From Bolinopsis microptera (taxonomy: Eukaryota; Ctenophora; Tentaculata; Lobata; Bolinopsidae): DNA of 64,000 nucleotides. Shown here piece by piece: positions 1 to 11,771 of this stretch. Location: NCBI RefSeq assembly GCF_026151205.1, contig NC_087084.1:16280227-16344226 (forward strand). The letters run 5' to 3'. The translations under genes were made by a program, and so were the position numbers. Below the pieces are notes generated by a model. That model was not told the DNA's origin, did not search any database, and saw only the letters and a program-made list of their open reading frames with translations. Within the stretch, counting starts at the first letter, position 1. Each line of letters begins with the position of its first letter.

Positions 1-3000
1 TGGAGACTGGGGTTGTTGTCCTTATCCTAAAGCTGTGTGTTGTGACGATGGAGAGCACTGCTGTCCTCAAGGTTTGTCTCTTTAAAAAAGAACTTAAAAT
101 AAATGGTTGCAAAGTGGTGTCCAATCAGAACTTCTGATGAAACAAATAAACAATTAATTTGAATCCTTCGAAAATGTTTTACAAAATTAATTGGTAAATG
201 GGTCAAGAATCGGAGTATTTTGAATTCCAAGTTAAGATAAAGAGGCAGGACATTGAAATGAATAAATTGCTCGTATACCGCCCATTGCATTATTATTATT
301 TTTTATTTTATTTTGTCTCTTTTTAATTTAAGTTTCTTTGTCCCAGGTTACACATGTGACGTGAGTGCAGGAACATGTGACAGAGCCAGTACAAACACAG
401 AGCTCACATCCGGGTGGGATGAAGATTGCGGCGACGGTACAGCTTGTCCAGGTGGTACATCATGCTGCAAGATGACGGCCGGTTATTACGGTTGCTGTCC
501 TTACCCTAACGCTGTTTGTTGTCAAGATCAAAAACATTGCTGTCCTAATGGTTTGTTTATTATGATTTTAATTGTTTCTGATCATTTTATTTTGAACTGT
601 AAACCGTTCAGTCGCTTTAAATCGTCATTTAATGTAAATAAATTCATATTAACCTAATTTATGTGAGAGTTGGTTGAAAATGATTAAAGATTCTCGTTAT
701 GTTCTCTGTGTCTGTTGTCCAGTATTATGTTATCAATTATAGTAGTAAATCTTTCAAAGTACGAAATATCTCTTTAAAAGAGCATCCTAGGCACCTTATA
801 GATATCAAAACGCATAAAAAAGAAAACAAAACATCAACCATCTTCTAACTTCTTCCACTCCTCCCTATCTAAAGCTAAAAATCTAAGGTCTTCGAAATCA
901 GTCAAATTCTTAAGTCTAATATCAAGATTTCTACTAGTCAAGTCTTTTCTAATAACATCTAATACGTTTAAACATGGTCTACCCCGTCTCCCTTCCATAA
1001 AAATATCAGAATTTATAGCAAATAACATAGAGGTGTATGCTGGTGAGTCTTCCTGTCCTCTTAAGATATGTCCTAACATTCTCCATCGAAACTTAGAGAC
1101 TCTCACAGACAAGGGAGTGACATAACAACGAGCATAGAGTGCCTCATTAGAAATAACCCCAGTAGGCCATCTGATGTTGAGGATTCTTCGGAGGTGTTTG
1201 CGATGAGCAATATCAAGTTCATTCAACGAAGCTAGTGGTGCAGCCCAGGAGTTGCAGTTGTAGAGTAGAATAGAGACTACTTGTGCCTCGTAGATTTTGA
1301 TCTTCCTTTGGACTGAAATCTTGCTCTTCATCCAAACTTTCTGAAATTTACTAAAGGCAACATTACCAAGGAATATTCGATTCTTGATATCCTTAACAGT
1401 GCACATCAACGATCCTAAAGTTTTGTTAGAGCGCCACTCTTCATCACCTCTATACACTTTTCCAACAATCACCTTGCGTTTAACAGTGGGTTTAGGATCT
1501 GCTAAATAAAAATGGACAAATTCAGTCTTGGAAGAATTGATATGAAGGTCCCACTGCTGGAATATATCTTTAGCGATAGGAAGCATTTCTTTGAGTGGAG
1601 CAAGTTCAGTGTTATTAAAGTCAATATCATCAGAGTATCCTGTTTCGAGTGGCATGAATTCTTCTGAGATAGGAGGATTAGGGATTGGATGATTCACTGG
1701 GTAAGGTGTTGATGATACTTGGGAGAGTACAGATCTGAGGTGAATAAGTGCAGCGGCTTCAACAACAGTAAATAGATTACCTGATAGTGCATCTCCTTGA
1801 AATGCTCCAGTTGTGCTTTGGAACTCAATTGATACAGTATTATTGACTTTTACTTTCAACACTGTGTTTGATAATAGGAGCCGTACCATCCTAATTTCAT
1901 CACTAGTACAGCCAGCATCTTCAAGAACATTGAGTACTATTTCTCTGCTGATGGTGTCAAAGGCACTTGACATGTCTATACTCATTCTGTGGTAGCTCCA
2001 ATGCTTTCTAAGTACCACTGAGGTTAGCATACGTTGAGACCAAATGATATCGCCACAACTTCTACCTCTCTTGTAAGCACTTTGTGTAGGACCGGTGTAC
2101 TGATCTAGCTTGCCTTGGATACGTTTTAGGGTAATCATTGACAGTAATTTTCTGGAGCAGTTTGAGAGGGTGAGAGGTCTGATGTTTGCTGCTGGACCAA
2201 GTGGTTTCTTAGGCTTTTGGAGTGGAGTAATGTTGCCTTTTCCAATAGATGTTATGGTGGTGTTTGTTTCAAATGCGGTATTTATACAGTCTGCATATTT
2301 CTGAAATACACTTCTGTTTGCATACTTAATCAATTCACTTGGGATATCATCAGGCCCAGTGGCTCTACCACTCTTCAAAGCTTTAGCAGCTATCTCAACT
2401 TCAATAGCAGTAATAGGGTCAGCGAGAGGACTAGGTTGATCAAAGAAAGTGTCAATAGGCTCAACTGTATGTTTTGCAGTGAACTTCTCTTCAAAGTGGT
2501 TTTTTAGTGTAGCAGCTTTTTCAGTGTCTGTACCTATGAAGTTAGAGTTTTCATCATGCACACTTATGGTTGGAGCACGTTTGATACCTGCTAGTTGGCG
2601 AGTGGCTGCAAAGTATGCTCTAGAACTATCAGTTTCGTTTATCTCTTACGAGTGTCATTTTGAATACGATTGATTTTGGTACGTATAACTGATCTATCTT
2701 CAGAGGTGTTGTTCTGATTGAGTAGAGCTTGTAGAACTTTCTTTTCATCAGACATCTCTCGAATTTCAAGGTCATTACAAAAGTTTTTAGGGCGTTTCCT
2801 AGGAAGGTATCCAATACTAACCTCAGCAGCTTTATGTACATTGTGAAACAAACTATTCATTTCTTCCTCAGGGTTAGGATTAACAGGGCTGTCTGTTAGA
2901 ATATCATTCAATGTGTTGTTGTAATGCATTTTAGCAGCAGGATTACTGACAAGGGTTGTGATATCAAAATGCATTTTAGGTTTCTGTTTGGGGAAGACAA

Positions 3001-6000
3001 GGTGAGCGTCACTGAAGTTGAAACGTGTAATAACAATTTTATGATCAGATTTAACAAGAGTACCCCCATAACTTCGAGAATTCACTAAAAGTTTCTTCAA
3101 TCGACTGCTACATAGGACATAGTCAATTTGAGAGTAGTAGGGCAAAGTGCGATGTGAGTTTTTAGGAGCTGAGTAGTCTTTCATAAAACCAATTCTTGTT
3201 GTTATATGACGGACAGGGTGCTGGAAGCTAGTGTTGCAAGCAAAAAGTTTTTTATCAACAAGAAAATTAAGAAGATGCTCTCCATTTGAATTCCTCTTTC
3301 CAGACCCATACATACCCATAAAGTCATTATACCCGAAAACAATATCTGAATGAGACAATTTACCGAGTCGAGAGTTGAAATCTCCAAGAATATATAAGTC
3401 CCAACTTGATGGGATATCAACAGCTTTGCCAAGAAACTTGTAGAAATAATCACGTCTCTGCGGATACTTATCACAATTTACTTGAGTGTGTCCATAGGCA
3501 TTGATAACACGGCAAAGTCTTGGTTTACCTGATTTACTTGGTATCTCAAGATCTAGATAAGCAACCCTGTCACTGATACTGTTGTAACACTTGATGTAGT
3601 TGGTATAGACTGAATTTACAAGAAAACCAATACCTGCTTGCCACTTATTGTCAAATTGCTGAAAGTTTATGAAGCGATATTTGTGTGATTTCCCATCATC
3701 ATCTGTAAAATGCAAAACTGAATCCTCAAAGTGACGACATTTTGTTTCTTGCACAGCGAGAATGTCTATTTTACGATAATAGCAATCTCTCAAAAGTTCA
3801 TCCCGTTTAACTGGAGAAGTAATACCCAGGACATTAAAAGTAGCTAGAGTGAAGATTAGTGCTGTGCTTCTTCTTTTTTTTTTGCGTTCTGATGTAGATA
3901 ATCTACTCTGTACGTTGCCGCCAGAGCATCTGCCGAAATCACTCGAACAGGCCATCCTAAAAATTTATAATTTATTATCAATTATAATAAATCTAAAATA
4001 CTGATAAGCTGATACACTAGGTACTACTCTAAAATACTGATAAGCTGATACACTAGGTACTACTCTAAAATACGGATAAGCTGATACACTAGGTACTACT
4101 CTAAAATACTGATAAGCTGATACACTAGGTACTTGAGCCCACAGTTTGGCTCCATATTGAGCCATACTACCCATAAGTTAGTAGTTCATACTCAATTTTT
4201 CTAAAAACCCTTCTCGGAGCATATAAATCACCTTCAGAAGGATTCCGTAGAAGGAATTTCATTCCTTCATTCCATTATTGCATCTTTATACGGACTAAGG
4301 TTTAATTTGTTCTACTCACGGCAAAGTTTCCATTGCTGATAGTTCCTCTCAGGGAATGTTACCGTGTTATATCATCGTATCATATTTCAATATCCATTAT
4401 CCATTATCATTAGTGGCCAGAAAGCCAGTGAAAAGGCCTAGTATTAAATTGTTTTTATCGTTAAAACGTTATAAAGTTAGGTTAGCAAGGAAAATATACG
4501 ATTGACAATTTTCTGCGATATTTCAATAAATGTATATTGTATAGGGACATAAAGATACATAAAATGTATATTTGTATAGGTAAATTCCGCTCAAACTATA
4601 CCACCATGCATACATAACATAAGAAATCAAAGTTTCAACAATACAATACAATAAACTTCATTTCCCCTCAGGTCATACATGTGACTCCAGCTCTAAAAAG
4701 TGCTATCACCACCAATCAGAGGCCAATAACACCCTACAAGCCGGCCAGGTGATGGGTGATAACACCCTACAAGCCGGCCAGGTGATGGGTGATAACACCC
4801 TCCAAGCCGGCCAGGTGATGGGTGATAACACCCTCCAAGCCGGCCAGGTGATGGGTGATAACACCCTCCAAGCCGGCCAGGTGATGGGTGATAACACTCT
4901 ACAAGCCGGCCAGGTGATGGGTGATAACACCCTCCAAGCCGGCCAGGTGATGGGTGATAACACCCTACAAGCCGGCCAGGTGATGGGTGAGATTAGCCCT
5001 GCTCAACACATTCCTTCATCACGTGGTATGAGTAATAAAAGCATTCCTGAGGAGGGTTCTGGGGATGATGGAAAGGGGTTCTGTAAGGACGGCAAGTGGT
5101 GTGGCGTTGAGAAATGTTGTTATGATTCAGATGGTAAAACTGTTGGCTGCTGCAAGTTCGCTAAAGGTAATATTTTTGTTGAAACTCTTAGTTTTTTAGT
5201 TGAAACTCTTTATTCTTCAGTTGAAATTCTTAGTTCTTTAGTTACAACTCTTAGTTCTATCTTTGTAAATATGTGTGCCGTTATAATTGTTTGTCGTTAT
5301 AATTGTAAACAAGTTTGCGAATTTATAAGTATTTTTTATTCATTGAAATACTTTAAATTAATGAATTTATCTTTCATTCGGTGAGCTGGGAAACTCCCTA
5401 ATTCAGTTATTCAGGCCTGCTCAATGCTCAAGATAAGATAAGACTTGATAAGATAATACAGTACTTGTGACAGAAAAAACGTCATGATTTCATATTACGA
5501 GAACCTCGTGATATCAAGATAAAGTGATAACATTTTCAGGTGTGTGCTGTTCTAATGGTAAAAACTGTTGTAAGGCGACTGAAATATGTACACAGCAAGG
5601 AAGCTGCATTCCTTCCAACTCTTCTGGTATCGGTGAGAATTTTTTAATATTTTATCAATATCAGTAAGTCTGAACATTGAACAAGCTGAAATAACTGCTA
5701 ATTGTGGAGCCTTCCTACGGAATTGAGTACGAAGTAGGGTTCAAATATCAATATTCGATATTATTAATATTTTTGTGTATCAATGATACGATACTATGTA
5801 TCATTTAAAAAGGCAACATTTGTATTTATCACGTATTGACATATTTTGACAAAGCGAATTTTCAATAATTATCCCGAGCATAATTACTCAACAACCCCAA
5901 TCCAGGACCTTAAAGTAAAGTAATAATCTACCGTCTCTGAAAAAATTAGGCGTTCAGCATGTTCAGAGAAAACAATACAGGTGTTTTAATATTGAATGGG

Positions 6001-8192
6001 CGTGGTCTAAATTATTAGAATTTTCAAATTTTGACGACGGAATCCTCGAACCAGTAAGTACAGTATGCTATCTGCAAAGCAACAGCTCTCAAATATAAAA
6101 CACGGCGGAGCTATCAAGGCCAACGTATGTTCAGTGACTTTTGGCCCACCCTGTATGATGATGACATCAATGTATCTTTCTAACTGAGTAGAAAAGTCTA
6201 ATTCTGTAGCTTGTCAGGCTCCTTTTCACGGTGATTAAATTAAAGTTTCCTTGTTTCTCTTATAAACTATAGAAAATACATACGTTTATTATATACGGAA
6301 TATATGATAGAGGGAATAATGTGCATAGTGTAGCATTATAAATTACATATATATTCAGTATAATCAGTACTCAGTAGGTTACTCGATACATTCAATATTC
6401 ATGGGTATTAATTTGTATTTCCATAGTTATTCCGTGTTCCTTATACATCTAAACATCAGGGGAGGACGAGGAAAGTGCTGATTGCACCTCTTGTGCTGAA
6501 GGAGACACATGCTGTAGTGGACAGTGCTGTCCTCAATCTAACGGTGTGTGTTGTAATGACGGTGTCTCCTGCTGTCCTCATCAGTTCGAGTGTGATCTGT
6601 CACGTGGGCGTTGTATCCAGGTAAACTTGTTTGGTAAATTTTATGTTAGTTTATAGATAATTGTGATGTGATGGCTCTATATTATTGGGAGGATGTCTTT
6701 CTGCTGGTTATATTTCCCATCAAAACAATCACTGCGGTTTGTGGTTCTTCAGTAGTATAATAGGTATTTTTGAAGAAAAAAATGAGCGTGAATACTGTTT
6801 AACGATGACGACGGTTACTAGTGGAAGATTTTTGATTTTTGGTTTCTGATTTTCGAGTTTTAACTTTTCGCTCTAAAACGTAATTTGATCTTCTGCCTCG
6901 CGAATGCACGGCTTTGAATAAACAAGAAATGCGGCCGCTTTCCTTTTGTGGATGGCCGCTCAATTTCCCGATCCGGGATGAAGTATTTTATCATATTCCA
7001 TACTGCACCTGGGGACCCCTGTCTTTGCGGTTTATAAGCATGCAGATATGGCGGAGTGACAGGCCGAGCGCCGCCCAGTTGATATAATTCTATATTGAAT
7101 TTGAAAATCGTGTATATTTCTATGTAACCATATGTTTATTGTTTATGCAACCTGACACGGATTTGTGCAAAATAGTAATACTAACTCAAAATAATAATAC
7201 AATGCTATCAATTTGTCCCTAGCGGGATGCGTACATGGTGAAATTAACAATGTACTTGAACATTTCAGCACCGTGCGCCAACAATTGTTTAATTCAGATG
7301 ATCGCGCAAAATAACTTTGCGCAGGCAGACACGTGGGCGATAACTAGACTGGGGGCGAGGGCACGTACGCACGCACGCTCGCACGGTCGCAAGCTACCAT
7401 ATACAAAAAAAACCTCGATCGCTAACCCTTGTCCTTGACTCTTTTGTGCCTTCGGCACGAGTCATGGATCGGGAAAAAATCAGCTGACATCCTCTGTCCT
7501 CAGTTCAGTTCTTTTACTTGGAGAAAATAATGTTCGAAGGAACGTTGCGACCTGAACTATAGAGAGAAGAATCTGCAGTTGTTTATTAACTTGAGTACTC
7601 CATTGTGATGCAACTCATTCGAGTCACAAGACATATATACTCTATTATGATACACGATAAGTTACACGAGGATTACAGTGTTTTGCCTTCCTTATGTTGC
7701 GCGCCCGCTTCCGCCGAACGGATCGTTCATGTTAAAATGAGCGCGCACGTATGTTTATTCGCGCGCAAGTGCTGATATAAACAAACTTTATTTCATATCA
7801 TGAATTCCAGAATCCAATAACCCATGGAGACGGTGAACCCTTTAATTGATTTGCTTGATGTCTTGTAGAAGGAGTTAATGTTATTCAGTCCGAGGAGTCT
7901 CAATCCTCCCGTCTCAAGATGGCGTTTCTCTTCTATCATTATATAATACGACAAGTTGATCTTGGTGCTCGATGAATCAAAGAGAAAGTGATAGAAACTA
8001 CCATAGCGTACCTTTATTTAACATTTTACGTTTCAGAGAACCACTGGCCGGTTCCAGCCAATCAGCAAGCTAAGAAAACGGGAGAACGCACTTAGCTGTA
8101 AGACTCTGAAAGATTGTGGCAACGGCAGTTTCTGTCCTAAAGATTTGGAATGTTTGAACCTGTTCAAACTTTGCTACAGTACTCAACGAGAG
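1..8192 (+). CDS. Multi-granulin (progranulin-like) gene, 3' part, 6 exons
   Basis: Granulins are small Cys-rich secreted modules built on paired-Cys motifs, normally released from a precursor as growth-factor-like peptides. I reconstructed the exons from reading frame and GT/AG sites: 1-71 (5' incomplete), 347-550, 4672-5166, 5540-5632, 6460-6620 and 8037-8192. Internal junctions from exon 1 to exon 5 are all phase 1, and the 6620/8037 junction is phase 0, so the frame stays open throughout. Granulin motifs seen include CCPYPKAVCC, CCPYPNAVCC followed by HCCPNG, KCCYDSDGKTVGCC and SGQCCPQSNGVCC followed by SCCPHQ. They give about four modules, most of them split by an intron. Exon 3 also encodes a long repetitive linker. 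The last exon is poorer in Cys. The 5' end lies outside the window. An RTE-like LINE sits antisense in the 551-4671 intron. Family assignment is firm; orthology is not established. Confidence 0.85.
834..2561 (-). CDS. Reverse transcriptase part of RTE-like LINE
   Basis: A 575-residue frame with recognisable LINE reverse transcriptase blocks: the finger motif SGRATGPDDIPSELIKYA, a palm block with SIDMSSAFDTISREIV, the TTGAFQGDALSGNLF block, and a catalytic box read as GYSDDIDF. The usual box is F/Y-A-D-D, so here Ala is replaced by Ser. The C-terminal 200 residues carry the RRILNIRWP and RWRMLGHILRGQ segments typical of RTE-like proteins. The frame remains open upstream of the first ATG back to about 2665, next to the end of the endonuclease frame in another register. 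One functional polyprotein with a single-base lesion, or a ribosomal frameshift, is therefore more likely than two separate ORFs. Confidence 0.85.
   Translation of the reverse strand: MHDENSNFIGTDTEKAATLKNHFEEKFTAKHTVEPIDTFFDQPSPLADPITAIEVEIAAKALKSGRATGPDDIPSELIKYANRSVFQKYADCINTAFETNTTITSIGKGNITPLQKPKKPLGPAANIRPLTLSNCSRKLLSMITLKRIQGKLDQYTGPTQSAYKRGRSCGDIIWSQRMLTSVVLRKHWSYHRMSIDMSSAFDTISREIVLNVLEDAGCTSDEIRMVRLLLSNTVLKVKVNNTVSIEFQSTTGAFQGDALSGNLFTVVEAAALIHLRSVLSQVSSTPYPVNHPIPNPPISEEFMPLETGYSDDIDFNNTELAPLKEMLPIAKDIFQQWDLHINSSKTEFVHFYLADPKPTVKRKVIVGKVYRGDEEWRSNKTLGSLMCTVKDIKNRIFLGNVAFSKFQKVWMKSKISVQRKIKIYEAQVVSILLYNCNSWAAPLASLNELDIAHRKHLRRILNIRWPTGVISNEALYARCYVTPLSVRVSKFRWRMLGHILRGQEDSPAYTSMLFAINSDIFMEGRRGRPCLNVLDVIRKDLTSRNLDIRLKNLTDFEDLRFLALDREEWKKLEDG
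2639..3955 (-). CDS. APE-type endonuclease part of RTE-like LINE
   Basis: A 438-residue frame that would nick target DNA for target-primed reverse transcription. All catalytic landmarks of the exonuclease-III/APE fold are visible in order: the N-terminal Asn in TFNVLG, Glu in VQETKC, the GDFNSRLG loop, QIDYVL, and the C-terminal SDH in VKSDHKIV. The first 30 residues are basic (SERKKKRRS). The frame ends at 2639 and the reverse transcriptase continues in the -1 register just beyond. In RTE elements these two domains form one protein. The endonuclease looks intact enough to have been active recently. Confidence 0.85.
   Translation of the reverse strand: MACSSDFGRCSGGNVQSRLSTSERKKKRRSTALIFTLATFNVLGITSPVKRDELLRDCYYRKIDILAVQETKCRHFEDSVLHFTDDDGKSHKYRFINFQQFDNKWQAGIGFLVNSVYTNYIKCYNSISDRVAYLDLEIPSKSGKPRLCRVINAYGHTQVNCDKYPQRRDYFYKFLGKAVDIPSSWDLYILGDFNSRLGKLSHSDIVFGYNDFMGMYGSGKRNSNGEHLLNFLVDKKLFACNTSFQHPVRHITTRIGFMKDYSAPKNSHRTLPYYSQIDYVLCSSRLKKLLVNSRSYGGTLVKSDHKIVITRFNFSDAHLVFPKQKPKMHFDITTLVSNPAAKMHYNNTLNDILTDSPVNPNPEEEMNSLFHNVHKAAEVSIGYLPRKRPKNFCNDLEIREMSDEKKVLQALLNQNNTSEDRSVIRTKINRIQNDTRKR
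3992..4133 (-). repeat. 36-bp tandem repeat, about 4 units, at LINE 5' end
   Basis: Four near-identical 36-bp units start at 3992, 4028, 4064 and 4100, directly upstream of the endonuclease start codon when read on the minus strand. Only one or two bases differ between units (for example T to G in the third). Tandem 5' monomers are known as promoters in some other LINE families, so a promoter role is plausible but inferred. Confidence 0.85.
4724..4987 (+). repeat. 33-bp in-frame coding minisatellite (8 units) in granulin exon
   Basis: Eight head-to-tail 33-bp units encode the 11-residue repeat MGDNTLQAGQV; the first is degenerate at its start. All lie in the frame of the 4672-5166 granulin exon, between two granulin modules, and differences between units are mostly silent (CTA/CTC, ACC/ACT). 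The repeat adds 88 residues of polar, probably disordered linker. Near-identity suggests recent expansion and likely length polymorphism. Confidence 0.92.
6920..7478 (+). repeat. Dispersed repeat, copy 1 (see 18808-19262)
   Basis: This stretch in the granulin intron aligns over most of its length with 18808-19262 in the same orientation, from AACAAGAAATGCGG to the segment near GGAAAAAAT. The copies differ by scattered substitutions and indels, and this one has extra GCACGTACGCACGC-type sequence inside. There is no coding potential. It is probably a non-autonomous transposon; no terminal repeats were confirmed. Confidence 0.75.
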
Positions 8193-8650
8193 GTATGATA
8201 CACATTTTTGTTTTCTTTGATAGCACAACTGCTGCTGCAGCGCTACAATCTGCGTTTTAAGTAATAATTTATCGGTTTGCTGTGAGGGCAGCATTAAATT
8301 CACGGTTCCAGTCTGATAAAATTCAAGGGCTGGATTAAAGCATCACGAGGCAGATTCACCATTGTACCTACTTCAAGACATGAAGTGGAGTAAACATGAA
8401 GTTCATGTTTACTCCATTTTTTGTCATGATCATTTTCAAACAAAATGTTGAACGAGTGCTGTGTCTCGAAGGGCACACTGTTGTACTTCGCTTTTGATCA
8501 ACGCTCAAATGGCGTGAACACGAACAAATCCTTTGGGGTATGCTTTTAAAGCCTGGTTATAAATATTAGAATTTTGTTCATTTATCTACTTCAACTAGTG
8601 ATAATGACTTTCGTTTTCCTGTATGACACACTAATTCCAATTAATCTCAG

Positions 8651-8770
8651 GTTCACCAAAATATGATTGCGACTGCGAATGATTCTTGTGGAGTGATACG
8701 AAGAGTTTGGATGCTTTTTCAATTATCAGTCAGAGACACGATCTTCGTACTTGGCTGGTTTAATCTTTAA
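8651..8770 (+). other. Candidate terminal exon of the granulin gene
   Basis: A good acceptor (TTAATCTCAG) precedes a frame that is in phase (phase 0) with the 8037-8192 exon and runs 39 codons to a TAA at 8768-8770. The encoded tail is hydrophobic near its end (DTIFVLGWFNL) and has only one Cys, so it does not look like a granulin module. It may be the real C-terminus or a chance open frame. Confidence 0.35.
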
Positions 8771-11399
8771 GTCCAACTTCATTTTTCGGAGAAAGTTTTA
8801 TTAGTTTCAGAATAATAACAAATTCAACATATTTGAATGTCTTGAATCAGATTAAAACACAATTGTTGTTTTCATTTAATGTAATGTTTTTGCGATAATA
8901 ATTTATTCTTGACGATTGAAAAGTCCAAAACTTTGATCAATTTTTACGTTTTCTAATGTTTTATTATCATTTTTAATTGTTAAGTATTGCAGTGGCGAAT
9001 GGTTTAAATGGATTTAATTATTTAAAACTGGGTTTCTCTCTTCTTGGTAAATGCATCATAGTAAAAATGAAAGGAATTAAAGCACTTTAGCAGTATACTA
9101 CAAATCTCTAATCGAAATTTGAATTACCCTTATTTTTGTTTTTGGTGCGGAGTCATACCGGAGCCTCCAATTTGTTGTAAAAACGTGCAATGCGTGACCA
9201 AAGAAGGAAACTAGATTACTGTCTACGTATGCCCATCACGTGGCAATTATCCCTGTGTTGACCTCAACACCAAGGCTTACTCATACACGCACAATATTAA
9301 ATTTGCTTATCTCTTATTGACTGACTTGCAATTTTAAAGGGAGTGTACAGGATGTTCATTGCTTGGGGTTAGGTTGCTAAATGCTAAATCCTACTTGCCG
9401 ACGCGCAGCTCTCGGAGCACTGCTTTCTACTACACTCGGTGCAGAAAAAGGTCTTTACAATATACTTATTGTAATATCGTCTTCCAACTAAAGTAATATA
9501 TTTGGGTTTCGTTTCGTGACATGATTGTGCGCACTTATGAAAAGGGTTTTTGCGTGCGCGAGTAAGACTAGAAAAAAATTCAGGTAATTCCCTCAGGGTT
9601 CAAGGACAGCCTGCCACAGAATTAAATAAGCTATCGATTAGATTTTAAATCAATCAAATTATTAAATCAACTATGATTTTAATTGGAATACGGAGGTAAT
9701 CAATTTACTAGTTACTGAACTAAATTTGCATAAATCGGCTGGCAGCACAAGTTTAAATAAGACCATAATCTAATATCGAAATAATTTAACTATTTTCCAT
9801 CACATTTTGCAACAACGATAAAAACAGGCACCGGAACTAATTCATTATTTAATTGACACCAAAGATGTAAAAAGAATTTACCACACAAAAACTCGGTTTT
9901 TAGTAATTAACACTCATGTAACAGTTAAAATAATCCCATCGAGACTTAAGGTTTAAATCATTAAAATATTCCAATATTCCAATATGTTTAAGCATATCCA
10001 AGAGTCATATCTATAATAAAACACCTTACATGGGTCGCATGTGAATCGCATTAATTAATCTCCTACAAAAGCTGAACAGTTTACCAAATGAAACTGGATA
10101 ACATGACTAGATGTAAGAAAATTTATCAGTCATTCGCATTTTCCACGACGATAAACTTCTAGAATTCTCGAATGTTAGTCGGTAAGAGGCACCCGTAAAA
10201 TTACAGCATAATGCGTACATGGTAATAAGGAACGTGACTCAAACGAAAATTACCCGTAATTCATAATATAACATCTCGTGGGCTTAAACCCTGAAAATGG
10301 GATGACAGCCAAAATATTTGACGACACAAACATTAAAGCTTCTACGTTATTCTTCCTTAGCATACGCTTGTATTAACAGTTAATTACAAGCTTACATTGT
10401 ACACGTATTGGAATATAATAGTTGATTAACATTTTATTAGTTAATTTATAGCACATATGCTTTTCTAGTAATGAACTATTACTGAAATAAAAGCATTGAC
10501 GTCAATCGAATAATTCGATGAGTATGAAAAGATGTCCGGGGCTGTAGCATTGTTTGGCAGTGATAGAAAATTCCTGAGTAATCCCAAACAAAGTAAGGAA
10601 AGAGCAAGAAGCAAATCAGATATAGAAGTGTAACTGCCAACTGGGGGAGACGAGTCAGTGGTTTGGGGGCTCAATCCAGCGTGTATCGATTTTAGAATTT
10701 GAAATATGCACAAATTCTAAAATCTCTTTTTACTAGGGTGTCATAATATTCAACATAATCTCTGCATTTCCCTTCCTGTTACTTAGGGAAGAGTTAAGTT
10801 TAGCATCTCCGAATTAGGTTAAACATTTAGATTATCCCACCTTCAATTTTCTGAGAAAATTTAGGTAACTTCAGCATATATAACAGATTTTTAAATTTTT
10901 CATAGGCTTTGAATTATTCAATATACCATGAACTTTATCTGCATGATAATGCAAATTGAAAATTACACCCATAAATAATTCAAGACGTGGTAATGTCAAG
11001 TTTACAAACATTAAATCCAAAGTGGCAACTACAAATTAACATCTAAAATTTGATACAGAGTCCCCCTTCTTCACTGTGGTTACTTTAGTTTGGGCATGTA
11101 TATTTGATCGGTTTCTGAAGGAACATATCATGCTTTCTTTACAAAGCAGAATATTGTGAAGCTTTTCAAAAAGTGCGCTCTTTCCGGGATGGACTTAATT
11201 AATCTTGTGTAAAAAGAATAGCCCCATTCGATTTTTTAAAAGCCAAATATTTAAACCACAAATCCCATAATATAGAGTTTTGTTTGAAACACGGAAAAAT
11301 TCCAGCCACACATACATACTCTGGTGAAATAAATTCCAAGATATTATATAAGTTACAGGAATAATAAAATCTATTATAGAAACTATCCCTCTTAATAGC

Positions 11400-11540
11400 A
11401 CACTAACACAGAACATCACACTATGCCCTATAGCACTATAAGCACTAAGCAACTATAGACTATATGCACTATAGCAAGAACTATAGCACTATAACACTAT
11501 AAGCACTATAGCACTAATAAGCACTATAGCAAAGCACTCA
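11400..11540. repeat. Imperfect GCACTATA microsatellite
   Basis: About 140 bp of interrupted GCACTATA/AGCACTA words, roughly a dozen copies with variable spacing. No coding potential. Confidence 0.8.
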
Positions 11541-11715
11541 TCACCACTACGATAAAACGTGGTCCAATAAAACGGAGTTCGTGATCGATTCGGGCGATTT
11601 CCCTTTAGCCAATTAAAATCTCTCCTATAAGCTGCAGCTCAATCACCGTGGAAAATTCAAAAATATAGAAAACACGACGCTTAACAAGCTCATGTTTTTC
11701 ATATTATTTGTTGTT

Positions 11716-11716
<1 letters not shown>

Positions 11717-11766
<50 letters not shown>
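11717..11766. repeat. 50-nt homopolymer C tract
   Basis: Fifty consecutive C residues preceded by TTGTTT and followed by TCCG. Such tracts form i-motif or G-quadruplex structures and are hard to sequence, so the length given may not be exact. Confidence 0.95.

Positions 11767-11771
<5 letters not shown>

Larger units (their letters stand above)
780..4140 (-). mobile_element. RTE-like non-LTR retrotransposon, nearly intact, in a granulin intron
   Basis: Antisense to the host gene. Reading along the minus strand it has a 5' tandem-monomer region (about 4133-3992), an APE-type endonuclease frame, a reverse transcriptase frame and a short 3' tail of T-rich sequence below 834. The small size (about 3.3 kb), a short 3' UTR and a C-terminal region of the RWRMLGHILR / GRRGRP type fit RTE-clade elements, which usually have one ORF. 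Here a one-base frame difference near 2640-2665 splits it. End points are approximate and I saw no clear target-site duplication. Confidence 0.85.

Noticed and set aside
4724-4987. CRISPR-like array
   Set aside because: Units are contiguous with no spacers, are in frame with a granulin exon, and the genome is eukaryotic.
10465-10713. Minus-strand 82-codon frame as the missing SDR 3' exon
   Set aside because: Leu-rich but no resemblance to the family C-terminus and no matching splice sites in phase.
11717-11766. Poly-C tract as an assembly gap filler
   Set aside because: Gaps are normally written as N; other C runs occur nearby, so a true homopolymer of uncertain length is more likely.
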